Positions 1 to 6,091 of a DNA stretch of 7,147 nt are shown piece after piece. The notes under the pieces are model-generated. The model was not told the origin of the DNA. It worked only from the letters and a program-made list of their open reading frames with translations, and searched no databases. Every line of letters starts with the position of its first letter. Within the stretch, counting starts at the first letter, position 1. The position numbers and the translations under genes are program-made. This DNA is from DASPKO01 sp035628055 (GTDB lineage: Bacteria; Planctomycetota; Phycisphaerae; Phycisphaerales; UBA1924), in the NCBI GenBank assembly GCA_035628055.1, contig DASPKO010000021.1, positions 1 through 7,147 on the forward strand, given 5' to 3'.

Positions 1-280
1 CCTTGGCGATCTCGCTCACGCGCCGCGCCTGCTCGGCCGACAGGCCCCCCGCCGCCAGCACGGCCTGGAGGTCCGCCAGGCTCACCGCGGGATCGTCGCG
101 CAAGAACTCGGCGGCGCGCTCACGCTCCGCGAGCGTCTCGGAATCGAGCCGCGCCAGCGCCTCCGGCAGGCTCGCCGGCTGGACCGGGGCGGGCTGGGCG
201 CCGGCGCGCCCACCCAGCGCTCCGAGAAGCAGGATCACCATCACCAGGGCCCGCACGCGTTGCCGACTGCGCCCGCACAT
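1..280 (-). CDS. Exported protein of unknown function, N-terminal fragment (runs off window)
   Basis: This frame opens with ATG at 278-280 and stays open for 93 codons to the window edge, so the C-terminus is missing. It starts 21 bases after the stop of the kinase gene and has a TTGGAG ribosome binding site seven bases upstream, which supports the start. The N-terminus looks like a signal peptide: basic residues in 1-10 (MCGRSRQRVR), a hydrophobic core at about 11-22, and an AGA motif at 26-28 that suits signal peptidase I cleavage before Gln29. After a short Pro/Ala linker, residues 40-93 are charged and probably helical, with patterns such as LAERERAAEFL, a DP-x-SL turn and LSAEQARR. This resembles the helical lead-in of some secreted repeat or PDZ proteins, but I cannot assign a family. 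It is probably the last visible member of the same transcription unit. Export is fairly well supported; function is unknown. Confidence 0.72.
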   Translation of the reverse strand, partial: MCGRSRQRVRALVMVILLLGALGGRAGAQPAPVQPASLPEALARLDSETLAERERAAEFLRDDPAVSLADLQAVLAAGGLSAEQARRVSEIAK

Positions 281-287
281 GACTTGG

Positions 288-293
288 CTCCAA
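288..293 (-). promoter_or_regulatory. Ribosome binding site of the exported-protein gene
   Basis: On the minus strand this reads TTGGAG, seven bases before the ATG at 280. It supports that start for a gene that is otherwise seen only as a fragment, and it lies within the 21-base gap after the kinase stop codon. Confidence 0.55.
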
Positions 294-301
294 CCGCACG
301 G

Positions 302-1342
302 TCACGCCAGGGCCGAGACCTCCGCGGCGTTCTCCGCCAGCCACCCGGACTTGCGCGCCGCCATGCCCAGGAAGCCCTCGATGTCCAGGCGGGTCCGTCG
401 CCGTCCCGCGACCGTGGCGGCCTCGACCACCATGGCCTCGATCATGAGCCAGGGGAGCAGCGCCGCTTCGCCCGGGCTCAGCCGCGTCCGTGCACCCTCA
501 TGGTATCCGGCCAGGAAGGCCGCGAGCCGTCCGCGGTGGGCCTGCTCGGGCCAGAGCGCGAGCCTGGCCCCTTCCCGCGTGATGGAAAACTGCAGCGCCC
601 CGGTGGCGATATCCAATAACCGCGGCCCGCGCCCCACCGAATCGTGGTCGATCACCGCGGCGATCTCGCGGGCGCGGAAGATCATGTTGCCGGGATGCCA
701 ATCCCCGTGCACGAAGCCGTCGGCGAGGGCGCCGGCGCCGACCTCGGCGCCGCGCCGCCGGGCCTCCTCGTAGAGCCCCACGAGCTGGCGGGCGGCGGCG
801 CGCGCGCCCGCCCGCCCCCGCGCCTCGCGGAGCGCGGGGCGCAGGCCCGCCGCCGGGTCCCACGAGGCGTAGTTGCGGGCCCGCGGGACGGGCCAGAGCG
901 GGACGAATCCGGCCATGGCGCCGTGGTACCGGGCCAGCAGCTCGCCGGCGCGGTGCGTCGCCGCGTCGGAGCGATCGAAGGGCGTGCCGGGGATGAACTC
1001 GAAGAGCTCGTAGACCCAGGTCCCGAGCTGGAGCATCGAGTTGTTCTCCTCCCGGGTCCCGATGAGCCGGGCGACCGGGAAGGAGACCGAGGCGAGGTAG
1101 AGCTGGACCTGATGGCTCAGCGCGACCCGGCGGGGGTCGTCGCGTCCCGGCCCACGGCGCTTGAGCAGGAAGAGCCCGCGCGAGGTCTTGAGCACCACCT
1201 TGGGCGAGCCGCGCGAGCCCCGCACCAGCTCGCGCACCTCCAGGATCGTCCCCAGGTCGTAGCGGGAGCAGACCGTGGCGGCCTCGCCGGGCGAGATCCC
1301 CGGCACGCTGCGGACGGCGCCTGGTCGCTGCGCGCTGGTCAT
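302..1342 (-). CDS. Aminoglycoside phosphotransferase-family (APH-fold) kinase, substrate unknown
   Basis: This 346-residue protein has the APH/choline kinase-type fold and should transfer phosphate from ATP to a small-molecule hydroxyl group. The Brenner catalytic motif is intact: VHGDWHPGN at 211-219 gives His212, catalytic Asp214 and Asn219. A metal-binding segment IDHD follows at 231-234, and Asp244 falls in LLDIATG. An N-lobe segment VVLKTSRGLFLLKRR (49-63) supplies likely ATP-binding lysines, probably Lys61. YELFEFIPG (111-119) matches the hinge region of the family. The start is the ATG at 1340-1342, which overlaps the yicC stop as ATGA; the ribosome binding site is weak, so translation is probably coupled to yicC. 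Upstream in-frame codons lie inside yicC and look unlike kinase sequence. The family includes antibiotic, homoserine, choline and CotS-like kinases, and nothing here picks the substrate. Antibiotic resistance should not be assumed from the fold. The fold call is firm; the role is open. Confidence 0.88.
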   Translation of the reverse strand: MTSAQRPGAVRSVPGISPGEAATVCSRYDLGTILEVRELVRGSRGSPKVVLKTSRGLFLLKRRGPGRDDPRRVALSHQVQLYLASVSFPVARLIGTREENNSMLQLGTWVYELFEFIPGTPFDRSDAATHRAGELLARYHGAMAGFVPLWPVPRARNYASWDPAAGLRPALREARGRAGARAAARQLVGLYEEARRRGAEVGAGALADGFVHGDWHPGNMIFRAREIAAVIDHDSVGRGPRLLDIATGALQFSITREGARLALWPEQAHRGRLAAFLAGYHEGARTRLSPGEAALLPWLMIEAMVVEAATVAGRRRTRLDIEGFLGMAARKSGWLAENAAEVSALA

Positions 1343-2226
1343 TCGACGTTCTGTACCTGCTCCTTGATCCGGTCGATCGCACCCTTGATCTCGACCGTCG
1401 CTCGGGCGATCTCCGCGTCGGCGCACTTGCTGGCGATGGTGTTGGCCTCGCGGAGCATCTCCTGGGCCAGGAAGTCGAGCGTCCGTCCCACCGGACGCCC
1501 CGCGCGCGAGAGCAGCTCGGTGAACTGCTCGATGTGCCCGCCCAGGCGGGCGATCTCTTCCGACGTGTCGCTGCGCTCGGCGGCGATCGCCATCTCGCGC
1601 AAAATGTCCACCGGCTCGACCGAGAGCCCGGCCTGCTGCACCATCGCGTCGATGCGCCAGCGCAGCCGCTTCTCGTAGTCGGCCAGCACCGTCGGAGCCC
1701 GCTCGGCGATCCGCGCCAGCCGTCCCGCGATCTCGTCCCGGTGCTCGAGCAGGTCGTCGAGCAGGGCCCGCCCCTCCCGCTCGCGCATGGCGATGAGCCG
1801 GTCGGTCGCCTGCGTCACCAGCGGGAGCAGCGCCGCGCGGGCCGCCTCCAATCGCTCCTCCTCGTTGCCCGGGGGCTGCAGCACTCCCGGGAGCGTGAGC
1901 AGCGGGCCCAGGTCAAGCCCCACCTGCCCGCTGGCGACCTGCGGCGCGCGGCGCACCTGCTCGATGTAGCTCGACAGGGCCAGATGGTTGATCTCGTACG
2001 CCGCCGAGCCCGACGCGTCCGTGCACTTGGCCGACACGAAGACCGACCCGCGCGTGAGGGCGCGGCGCAGCAGGGCCTCGATCTCGGGCTCCAGCGACTG
2101 GAACTCGTCGGGGAGGCGGATCACCGCCTTGAAGTACTTGTTGTTGAGCGAGCGCACCTCGACGAAGTAGTGCGCCTCGCCCACCCGGGCCGCGGCCTCG
2201 CCGAATCCCGTCATGCTGCGGATCAC
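1339..2226 (-). CDS. yicC: YicC/YloC-family endoribonuclease
   Basis: At 295 residues this is full length for the family (about 290). The N-terminal YicC_N domain starts with the diagnostic IRSMTGFGEA (2-11), followed by VEVRSLNNKYF (22-32) and a long coiled-coil-like middle (about 122-190). The C-terminal DUF1732-type domain carries the strongest motifs: ERSDTSEEIARLGGHIEQF (217-235), RTLDFLAQEMLREANTI (248-264) and the closing KEQVQNVE. Family members cleave structured RNA and in Escherichia coli affect small-RNA turnover; the protein is cytoplasmic. The start is GTG at 2224-2226, with GGAG eight bases upstream; the ATG at codon 5 would remove residues that family members usually keep. It lies 45 bases after secG and overlaps the kinase gene by four bases. 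In many bacteria yicC is followed by gmk; here it is not. Confidence 0.95.
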   Translation of the reverse strand: MIRSMTGFGEAAARVGEAHYFVEVRSLNNKYFKAVIRLPDEFQSLEPEIEALLRRALTRGSVFVSAKCTDASGSAAYEINHLALSSYIEQVRRAPQVASGQVGLDLGPLLTLPGVLQPPGNEEERLEAARAALLPLVTQATDRLIAMREREGRALLDDLLEHRDEIAGRLARIAERAPTVLADYEKRLRWRIDAMVQQAGLSVEPVDILREMAIAAERSDTSEEIARLGGHIEQFTELLSRAGRPVGRTLDFLAQEMLREANTIASKCADAEIARATVEIKGAIDRIKEQVQNVE

Positions 2227-2234
2227 GCGTGGAG

Positions 2235-2238
2235 CTCC
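2235..2238 (-). promoter_or_regulatory. Ribosome binding site supporting the yicC GTG start
   Basis: GGAG on the minus strand lies eight bases before the GTG at 2226. It sits inside the small palindrome GGAGCTCC (2231-2238) and favours the GTG start over the ATG four codons downstream. Confidence 0.5.
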
Positions 2239-2271
2239 GGGTCGGGCTGAAGGTGTGAAGGTCGCGCCGGC

Positions 2272-2817
2272 TTAGGGCCCCGGGCGCGGGGACGTGCCGG
2301 CCGGGGGTTCGGCTGGGGGAGTCCCGGCCGGGGGATCGGCCGGGGGCGTCGCGGGCTCCGCCGGTCCGCCGGGCGCACCCGGAGCGGGTCCGGGCGCCGG
2401 GGCGGGGGGATTGGCCTCCGGTGACGGCGCCTCGCCCACGGGCGTTCCCAGGGGCGCCGAGGAAGGCCGATCCGCCGCCGCCGGGACGGGAACGCCGGCG
2501 CCGGGCTGCGGGCCGGGCTGCACGACCGGAGTCTCGGGGAGGCGCTCGCTGGGCCGGACGACGAAGTTGAGCCCGATCGCTCCGGCGAGCCAGAGCCCGA
2601 ACATGATGATGGTCGCCCAGGTCAGGGCGTCGCCCGTCTTGGCCCCGAAGGCGGTCTGCCCCGAGCCGGCGCCGGCCCCGAAGGCGCTGGCCAGCCCGCC
2701 CCCCTGGGGCTTCTGGATCAGCACCGTGAGCATGAGCAGCAGGCAGATCAGCAGGAAGAGCACGACCAGCAGGCCGGTGCCGAAGCGCGAGAGGTCCAGC
2801 GCGAGCGTATGGATCAC
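2272..2817 (-). CDS. secG: Preprotein translocase subunit SecG with long Pro/Ala-rich C-terminal tail
   Basis: SecG is the small accessory subunit of the SecYEG channel in the inner membrane and helps SecA-driven export. The core fits well: a first membrane helix at about 14-34, the conserved cytoplasmic loop QKPQGGGLASAFGAGAGSGQ (35-54) followed by TAFG, and a second helix at about 65-87 ending in NFVVRP. The protein is 181 residues, whereas SecG is usually 75 to 130. The extra part (about 88-181) is a low-complexity tail of Pro, Ala and Gly with a 9-residue tandem repeat (TPPADPPAG, TPPAEPPAG). The start is GTG at 2815-2817 with AGGAG eight bases upstream; the open frame above it codes Arg-rich nonsense and is not SecG. 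It follows tpiA by 109 bases, a gene order common in bacteria. By standard SecG topology the tail would face the periplasm, but that is inference. Confidence 0.93.
   Translation of the reverse strand: MIHTLALDLSRFGTGLLVVLFLLICLLLMLTVLIQKPQGGGLASAFGAGAGSGQTAFGAKTGDALTWATIIMFGLWLAGAIGLNFVVRPSERLPETPVVQPGPQPGAGVPVPAAADRPSSAPLGTPVGEAPSPEANPPAPAPGPAPGAPGGPAEPATPPADPPAGTPPAEPPAGTSPRPGP
2297..2350 (-). repeat. Two adjacent 27-nt repeats encoding a 9-residue motif in the SecG tail
   Basis: Copies at 2297-2323 and 2324-2350 are directly adjacent and differ at three positions. On the minus strand they encode TPPADPPAG and TPPAEPPAG in phase with secG. Because the unit is a multiple of three bases, copy-number change would lengthen or shorten the tail without a frameshift. 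The GC-rich runs of G and C here could also be assembly-prone. Confidence 0.8.
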
Positions 2818-2926
2818 CGAGCAGGCTCCTGTTCGAGACGGTGGCGCGGGGAAGGCCCGGCGACGAGGGCAAGCGTAGGCCCGCGTGCCGGGCGGACGAC
2901 GCCGCGCACGCGCAGCGAGGCCGCCC
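2818..2926 (-). other. tpiA-secG intergenic region
   Basis: These 109 bases hold the secG ribosome binding site and one short inverted repeat (gcccg at 2879-2883 and cgggc at 2889-2893, five-base loop) with no following T run on the transcribed strand. I see no promoter with recognisable -35 and -10 boxes and no small open frame I would support. It may carry a secG promoter or simply be spacer. Confidence 0.4.
2826..2830 (-). promoter_or_regulatory. Ribosome binding site fixing the secG GTG start
   Basis: AGGAG on the minus strand, eight bases before the GTG at 2817. No ATG precedes the first SecG membrane helix in frame at a sensible place, so this site decides the start. Confidence 0.65.
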
Positions 2927-3781
2927 TCACGCCTTCTTGGGAAGCGGGGACTCTTGGGTGCAGGCCGGACGCGCCGTGGCGCCGGGCCCCGCCGCGGCGC
3001 GCGCCCGCCCGATCTCCCCCGCCACCGCCACGATGCCCGCGAACTCCTTCGCCCGGAGGGAGGCCCCGCCCACGAGCGCACCATCCACGTCGGGCTGCCC
3101 CAGCATGTCGCGCGCATTGGCAGCGCTCACCGACCCGCCATAGATGACGCGGATGCCGCTCGCCGGCCCCGGACCGAAGAGCCCGCCCAGCACCGACCGG
3201 ATGCTCGCGTGGGCCGCGCCGGCGTCCTGCGGCGTCGCGCTGGCGCCCGTACCGATCGCCCAGACCGGCTCGTAGGCGACCACCAGGCGCCGCGTCTGCG
3301 GACCCGTGACGCCCCGCAGCCCGGCCCGCACCTGGGCCGCGTTGATCTCGTCGGCCTGGCCGGCGTGGCGCTGCTCGAGCGTCTCGCCAACGCAGAGCAC
3401 GCACACCAGCCCCGCGTCGAGCACCGCGCGGGCCTTGAGGTTGACCAGGGCGTCGTCCTCACCGATCACGTGCCGTCGCTCGGAGTGCCCGACCAGGACG
3501 GCGCCGACCCCAACGTCGCGCAGCATCCCCACCGAGACCTCGCCCGTGAAGGCCCCCGATGCCTCGTGGTAGCAATCCTGCGCACCGAGCATCATCCGGG
3601 CGGAGCCCTCCGGTGACGCCACGACCTCGCTCACGGGAATGAGGTACGGGAAGGGCGGGAAGACCGCGACGTCCGCGACGTTCCCCTCGGGCAGGGCTGC
3701 GGCGACGTCCCGCGCCAGCCGGGCCGCCGAGGCGCGGTCGGTGTTCATCTTCCAGTTGCCGCCGATGAAGGGTGTGAGCAT
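2927..3781 (-). CDS. tpiA: Triosephosphate isomerase
   Basis: This enzyme interconverts dihydroxyacetone phosphate and glyceraldehyde 3-phosphate in glycolysis and gluconeogenesis, in the cytoplasm. All active-site elements are present: GGNWKMN (7-13) with Asn9 and Lys11, LVGHSERR (96-103) with the electrophile His99, and VVAYEPVWAIGTG (167-179) with the catalytic base Glu171 and the phosphate-gripping loop 6. YGGSVSAANA (214-222 region) and DGALVGGASL (233-242) form the phosphate-binding end of the barrel. The protein is 284 residues against about 250 for the family; the excess is a C-terminal extension of about 24 residues (261-284), Ala/Pro-rich and ending PLPKKA. The ATG at 3779-3781 puts GGNWKMN at its normal place; the frame is open far upstream, but that part is a shadow of the membrane-protein gene. 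The gene starts 26 bases after the BI-1 stop without a clear ribosome binding site and precedes secG. Confidence 0.97.
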   Translation of the reverse strand: MLTPFIGGNWKMNTDRASAARLARDVAAALPEGNVADVAVFPPFPYLIPVSEVVASPEGSARMMLGAQDCYHEASGAFTGEVSVGMLRDVGVGAVLVGHSERRHVIGEDDALVNLKARAVLDAGLVCVLCVGETLEQRHAGQADEINAAQVRAGLRGVTGPQTRRLVVAYEPVWAIGTGASATPQDAGAAHASIRSVLGGLFGPGPASGIRVIYGGSVSAANARDMLGQPDVDGALVGGASLRAKEFAGIVAVAGEIGRARAAAGPGATARPACTQESPLPKKA

Positions 3782-3807
3782 GGCGGTGCGGCCCGAGCCG
3801 GGCGCGC

Positions 3808-4584
3808 TCAGTCGCGGTCGCCGAGCAGGGCCAGCAGGCGCAGCAGCGAGAGGTAGAGCCAGACGAGTGTGACCAGCATCCCGAAGCCGGCGTACCACTC
3901 CATGTGCTTGGGCTGCCCCGCCTCGCTCGCCCGCTCGATGAAGTCGAAGTCCAGCACCAGGTTCAAGGCCGCGATCACCACGATCACGCCGGCGATGCCG
4001 ATGCCGATCGGGGACGAGTCCCAGAGATACGGGACCGTCACGCCAAAGAGCTGCAGCAGGAACGTCGCCAGGAAGAGGAACATCACGCCCATGGTGGCCG
4101 CGGCCACGCCCAGCTTGAAGTTCTCGGTCGGGCGGATGAGCCGGCTCTTGTACGCCACGAGCAGGGCCGCCAGGATGCCGAAGGTCAGCAGGCCCGCCTG
4201 GAAGACGATCTGGTCCCCGAAGCTCGCCGCGTACACCCAGGAAATGGCCCCCACGAACGCCCCCTCCAGGACCGCGTAGACCGGGGCGAGCACCGGGGCC
4301 GTGCGCGGCTTGAAGGTGATCACCAGGCCCAGGATCAGGGCCACTACGGCGGAGCCGAGCGCCGCGGGGAGCGCCGCCCGCGAGAGCTCGGCCTGCTGGC
4401 CCATCCACCACCACACGGCGACCGCGGTCGCCGAGCACAGACCCAGCAGGATCATGGTGGCGGTGACCGACCCCTGGAGGGTCATCGCGCCCGGGCGACG
4501 CTCGGAGCCGAGCGCGGCGTCCCAGGTCTGGGGCTGCGCGAAGACCGCCGTCAGGGCCGGGTTGGTGCTTCGGAGGCTTTGCAC
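3808..4584 (-). CDS. Bax inhibitor-1/YccA-family integral membrane protein
   Basis: This 258-residue protein has about seven membrane helices (roughly 37-60, 72-91, 97-118, 126-146, 158-181, 193-213, 231-253). It matches the bacterial Bax inhibitor-1-like group through the N-terminal STNPAL motif (6-11), TLQGSVTAT (35-43), the PVLAPVYAVLEGAFVGAIS segment (97-115) and the strongly conserved LDFDFIE (211-217) and MEWYAGFGMLVTLVWLYL (228-245). The conserved acidic residues of the last two helices are those linked in the superfamily to pH-dependent calcium leak; in Escherichia coli the relative YccA modulates FtsH. The physiological role here is unknown. The chosen start is GTG at 4582-4584 with GGGAG seven bases upstream, because it puts the RSTNPAL motif at the N-terminus as in relatives; ATG codons at 4626 and 4629 would add 14 or 15 Arg-rich residues. 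The gene lies between htrA and tpiA, and its placement beside an envelope protease suits a membrane-stress role, though this is inference. Confidence 0.92.
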   Translation of the reverse strand: MQSLRSTNPALTAVFAQPQTWDAALGSERRPGAMTLQGSVTATMILLGLCSATAVAVWWWMGQQAELSRAALPAALGSAVVALILGLVITFKPRTAPVLAPVYAVLEGAFVGAISWVYAASFGDQIVFQAGLLTFGILAALLVAYKSRLIRPTENFKLGVAAATMGVMFLFLATFLLQLFGVTVPYLWDSSPIGIGIAGVIVVIAALNLVLDFDFIERASEAGQPKHMEWYAGFGMLVTLVWLYLSLLRLLALLGDRD

Positions 4585-4591
4585 GGTGATT

Positions 4592-4596
4592 CTCCC
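4592..4596 (-). promoter_or_regulatory. Ribosome binding site fixing the BI-1 GTG start
   Basis: GGGAG on the minus strand lies seven bases before the GTG at 4584. It begins two bases after the end of an 18-base palindrome, so hairpin formation in the mRNA could affect ribosome access. Confidence 0.6.
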
Positions 4597-4598
4597 AA

Positions 4599-4616
4599 GC
4601 CGGCCCCGGGGCCGGC
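4599..4616. repeat. 18-nt perfect palindrome upstream of the BI-1 gene
   Basis: The sequence gccggccccggggccggc is its own exact reverse complement. In RNA it could form a seven-pair all-GC stem closed by a four-base CCGG loop. It sits in the leader of the BI-1 gene, two bases before the ribosome binding site. It has no downstream T run, so it is not a typical terminator; it could be a translation-modulating hairpin, a protein binding site, or chance in very GC-rich DNA. Confidence 0.7.
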
Positions 4617-4654
4617 GAAGTCCCATCATGGTACAGCCCGCGCCGGCGGGGGGC

Positions 4655-4681
4655 GCCGGAGGCCGATGGCCCCGCTCCGGC
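4655..4681 (-). other. Possible hairpin directly after the htrA stop codon
   Basis: gccggag (4655-4661) and ctccggc (4675-4681) are complementary, giving a seven-pair stem with a 13-base loop that begins at the base after the htrA TGA. No T tract follows on the transcribed strand, so rho-independent termination is unlikely. It may protect the 3' end of an upstream transcript or be a chance GC inverted repeat. Confidence 0.3.
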
Positions 4682-6091
4682 TCAGCGGTAGACCATCCGC
4701 ACCGCGGCGGTGTTGCCCTCCGGGTCCATCACGCGGACCGTCACCGGCCGGCTGCTGGCAAAGTCGGCCTGGGCCAGGGCCCTGAGCAGGCCCGTGACCG
4801 AGTTCACCGCCCGGCCCTCGACCTCGATCAGGAGCAGACCGGGCCGAAGTCCCGCCTTGGCCGCGTCCGAGCCCTGCCGGACCGCGCCGATGACGAGCCG
4901 TCCCTCGACCTCGGCGACGTCGAGCAGACCGTACTCACCCAGGGCGTTCCGGGTGGCCTCGACCCCCACGTCGCTGGCCGCGAGCGAGCCGAGCACGACC
5001 GAGATGGGAGTCTCCACCCCGTCACGAAGCACGGTCACCTCCATGGTGTCGCCGGGCTTGTTGACCGTGATGAGCTGGCGGAGCGCCGCGACGGTGGAGA
5101 CCGCCCGGCCGTTGAGCGCGACGATCACATCGCCCTGGCGCATGCCGCCTGTGGCCGCAGGCCCCCCTTCCACCACGGAGGTGACCACGACACCGCGCGC
5201 GATCCCCAGGCGGCGCAGGAGCATGGAGTTCTGCTCGTCGGTCCCGGGATGCTCGATGCCCATGTACCCCTTGGCGACGAAGCCCCGGCTGATGAGCTGT
5301 TCGACCACCGACTCGATCGTGTCCAGCGGGATGGCGAAGCTGATCCCGGAGCTCTGGCCGACGCCCCCCGCCCCGCCGGGCGCCAGGCCGGTCGCGATCG
5401 CCACGTTCATCCCGACGATCCGCCCGCGCACGTCGACGAGCGGGCCCCCGGAGTTCCCCGGGTTCACCGCGGCGTCGGTCTGGATGAAGTTCGTGTAGCC
5501 GAGCTGTCCCTGAAAGATGTTCGGATCGCGCCCCAGGCCCGAGATGATCCCCTCGCTCATCGAGAACTTGAACCCGAAGGGCGAGCCGAAGGCGTAGACC
5601 CGGTCGCCCTGCTCCAGGCTCTCGCCCGTCGCCCGGCGGATCGGGAACATGCCCTCGCCGGAGCGCACGCGGAGAACCGCGATGTCCGTGGTCCGGTCGG
5701 CCCCGACCACCTCCGCGGTGCTGGTGCGGCCGTCGAAGAACTGGACCGCCACCTGGGCCGAGCCGCGGACCACGTGGGCGTTGGTGACGATGTGCCCGCG
5801 GTCGTCGAAGACCCACCCGCTCCCCTGGGCGCGGCGCTGCCAGCCGCGCGGGCCGCCATGATCCGCGGCGATGTGCACGACCGAGGGCTCGACCGCCCGG
5901 GCCACGGCGCGCACCGCCGCGTTGAGACGCTCGAGGATGTCGTCCTCGTCCAGCGAGGCCTGCGCCGCCCGCCATCCCGCCTCCGCCTGCGCCAGCGAGA
6001 TCCGCCGCACCGCCGCGGGCGCGGCGACCAGCGTCACCAGCACGGCCAGCAGCACCACCGCGGACGGCACCAGCGAAACGTGTCGGCTCAT
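4682..6091 (-). CDS. HtrA/DegP-type serine protease with two PDZ domains
   Basis: This 469-residue protein is an envelope protease and quality-control factor. Residues 8-28 form an N-terminal hydrophobic segment that acts as a signal peptide or membrane anchor. The trypsin-like domain (about 65-270) carries the full triad: His106 in IVTNAHVV, Asp136 in TTDIAVL and Ser214 in AVNPGNSGGPL. GSGWVFDDRGHIVTN (90-104) and ISFAIPLD (250-257) are further HtrA hallmarks. PDZ1 (about 277-368) includes a GYMGIE opening and MRQGDVIVALNGRAV; PDZ2 (about 375-469) includes AGLRPGLLLIEVEGRAV. Two PDZ domains and this length fit the DegP/DegQ type rather than single-PDZ DegS. The start is ATG at 6089-6091, overlapping the panB stop as ATGA, with a strong AGGAGG four bases upstream; upstream in-frame codons fall inside panB. 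The coupling implies co-expression with panB. Substrates are unknown; degP, degQ or htrA naming cannot be decided from sequence alone. Confidence 0.96.
   Translation of the reverse strand: MSRHVSLVPSAVVLLAVLVTLVAAPAAVRRISLAQAEAGWRAAQASLDEDDILERLNAAVRAVARAVEPSVVHIAADHGGPRGWQRRAQGSGWVFDDRGHIVTNAHVVRGSAQVAVQFFDGRTSTAEVVGADRTTDIAVLRVRSGEGMFPIRRATGESLEQGDRVYAFGSPFGFKFSMSEGIISGLGRDPNIFQGQLGYTNFIQTDAAVNPGNSGGPLVDVRGRIVGMNVAIATGLAPGGAGGVGQSSGISFAIPLDTIESVVEQLISRGFVAKGYMGIEHPGTDEQNSMLLRRLGIARGVVVTSVVEGGPAATGGMRQGDVIVALNGRAVSTVAALRQLITVNKPGDTMEVTVLRDGVETPISVVLGSLAASDVGVEATRNALGEYGLLDVAEVEGRLVIGAVRQGSDAAKAGLRPGLLLIEVEGRAVNSVTGLLRALAQADFASSRPVTVRVMDPEGNTAAVRMVYR

Noticed and set aside
3..773. Plus-strand open frame at the left edge
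   Set aside because: It is Arg/Ser/Ala-rich without motifs and lies opposite both the signal-peptide gene and the kinase.
302..1342. Antibiotic resistance gene
   Set aside because: The fold is shared by many kinases of ordinary metabolism, the context is housekeeping, and there are no mobile-element marks, so resistance cannot be claimed.
644..1678. Plus-strand open frame of about 340 codons across the kinase and yicC genes
   Set aside because: It crosses two well-supported minus-strand genes and their junction, and has no family motif; it is a GC-driven shadow.
2879..2893. Terminator between tpiA and secG
   Set aside because: The stem is only five pairs and no T tract follows on the transcribed strand.
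2818..3117. Upstream extension of the secG frame into tpiA
   Set aside because: The extra 100 residues are Arg/Pro-rich and unlike SecG; a GTG with a good ribosome binding site sits directly before the first membrane helix.
3782..4438. Upstream extension of the tpiA frame
   Set aside because: The frame is open but its residues are a shadow of the BI-1 gene; triosephosphate isomerase begins just before the GGNWKMN motif.
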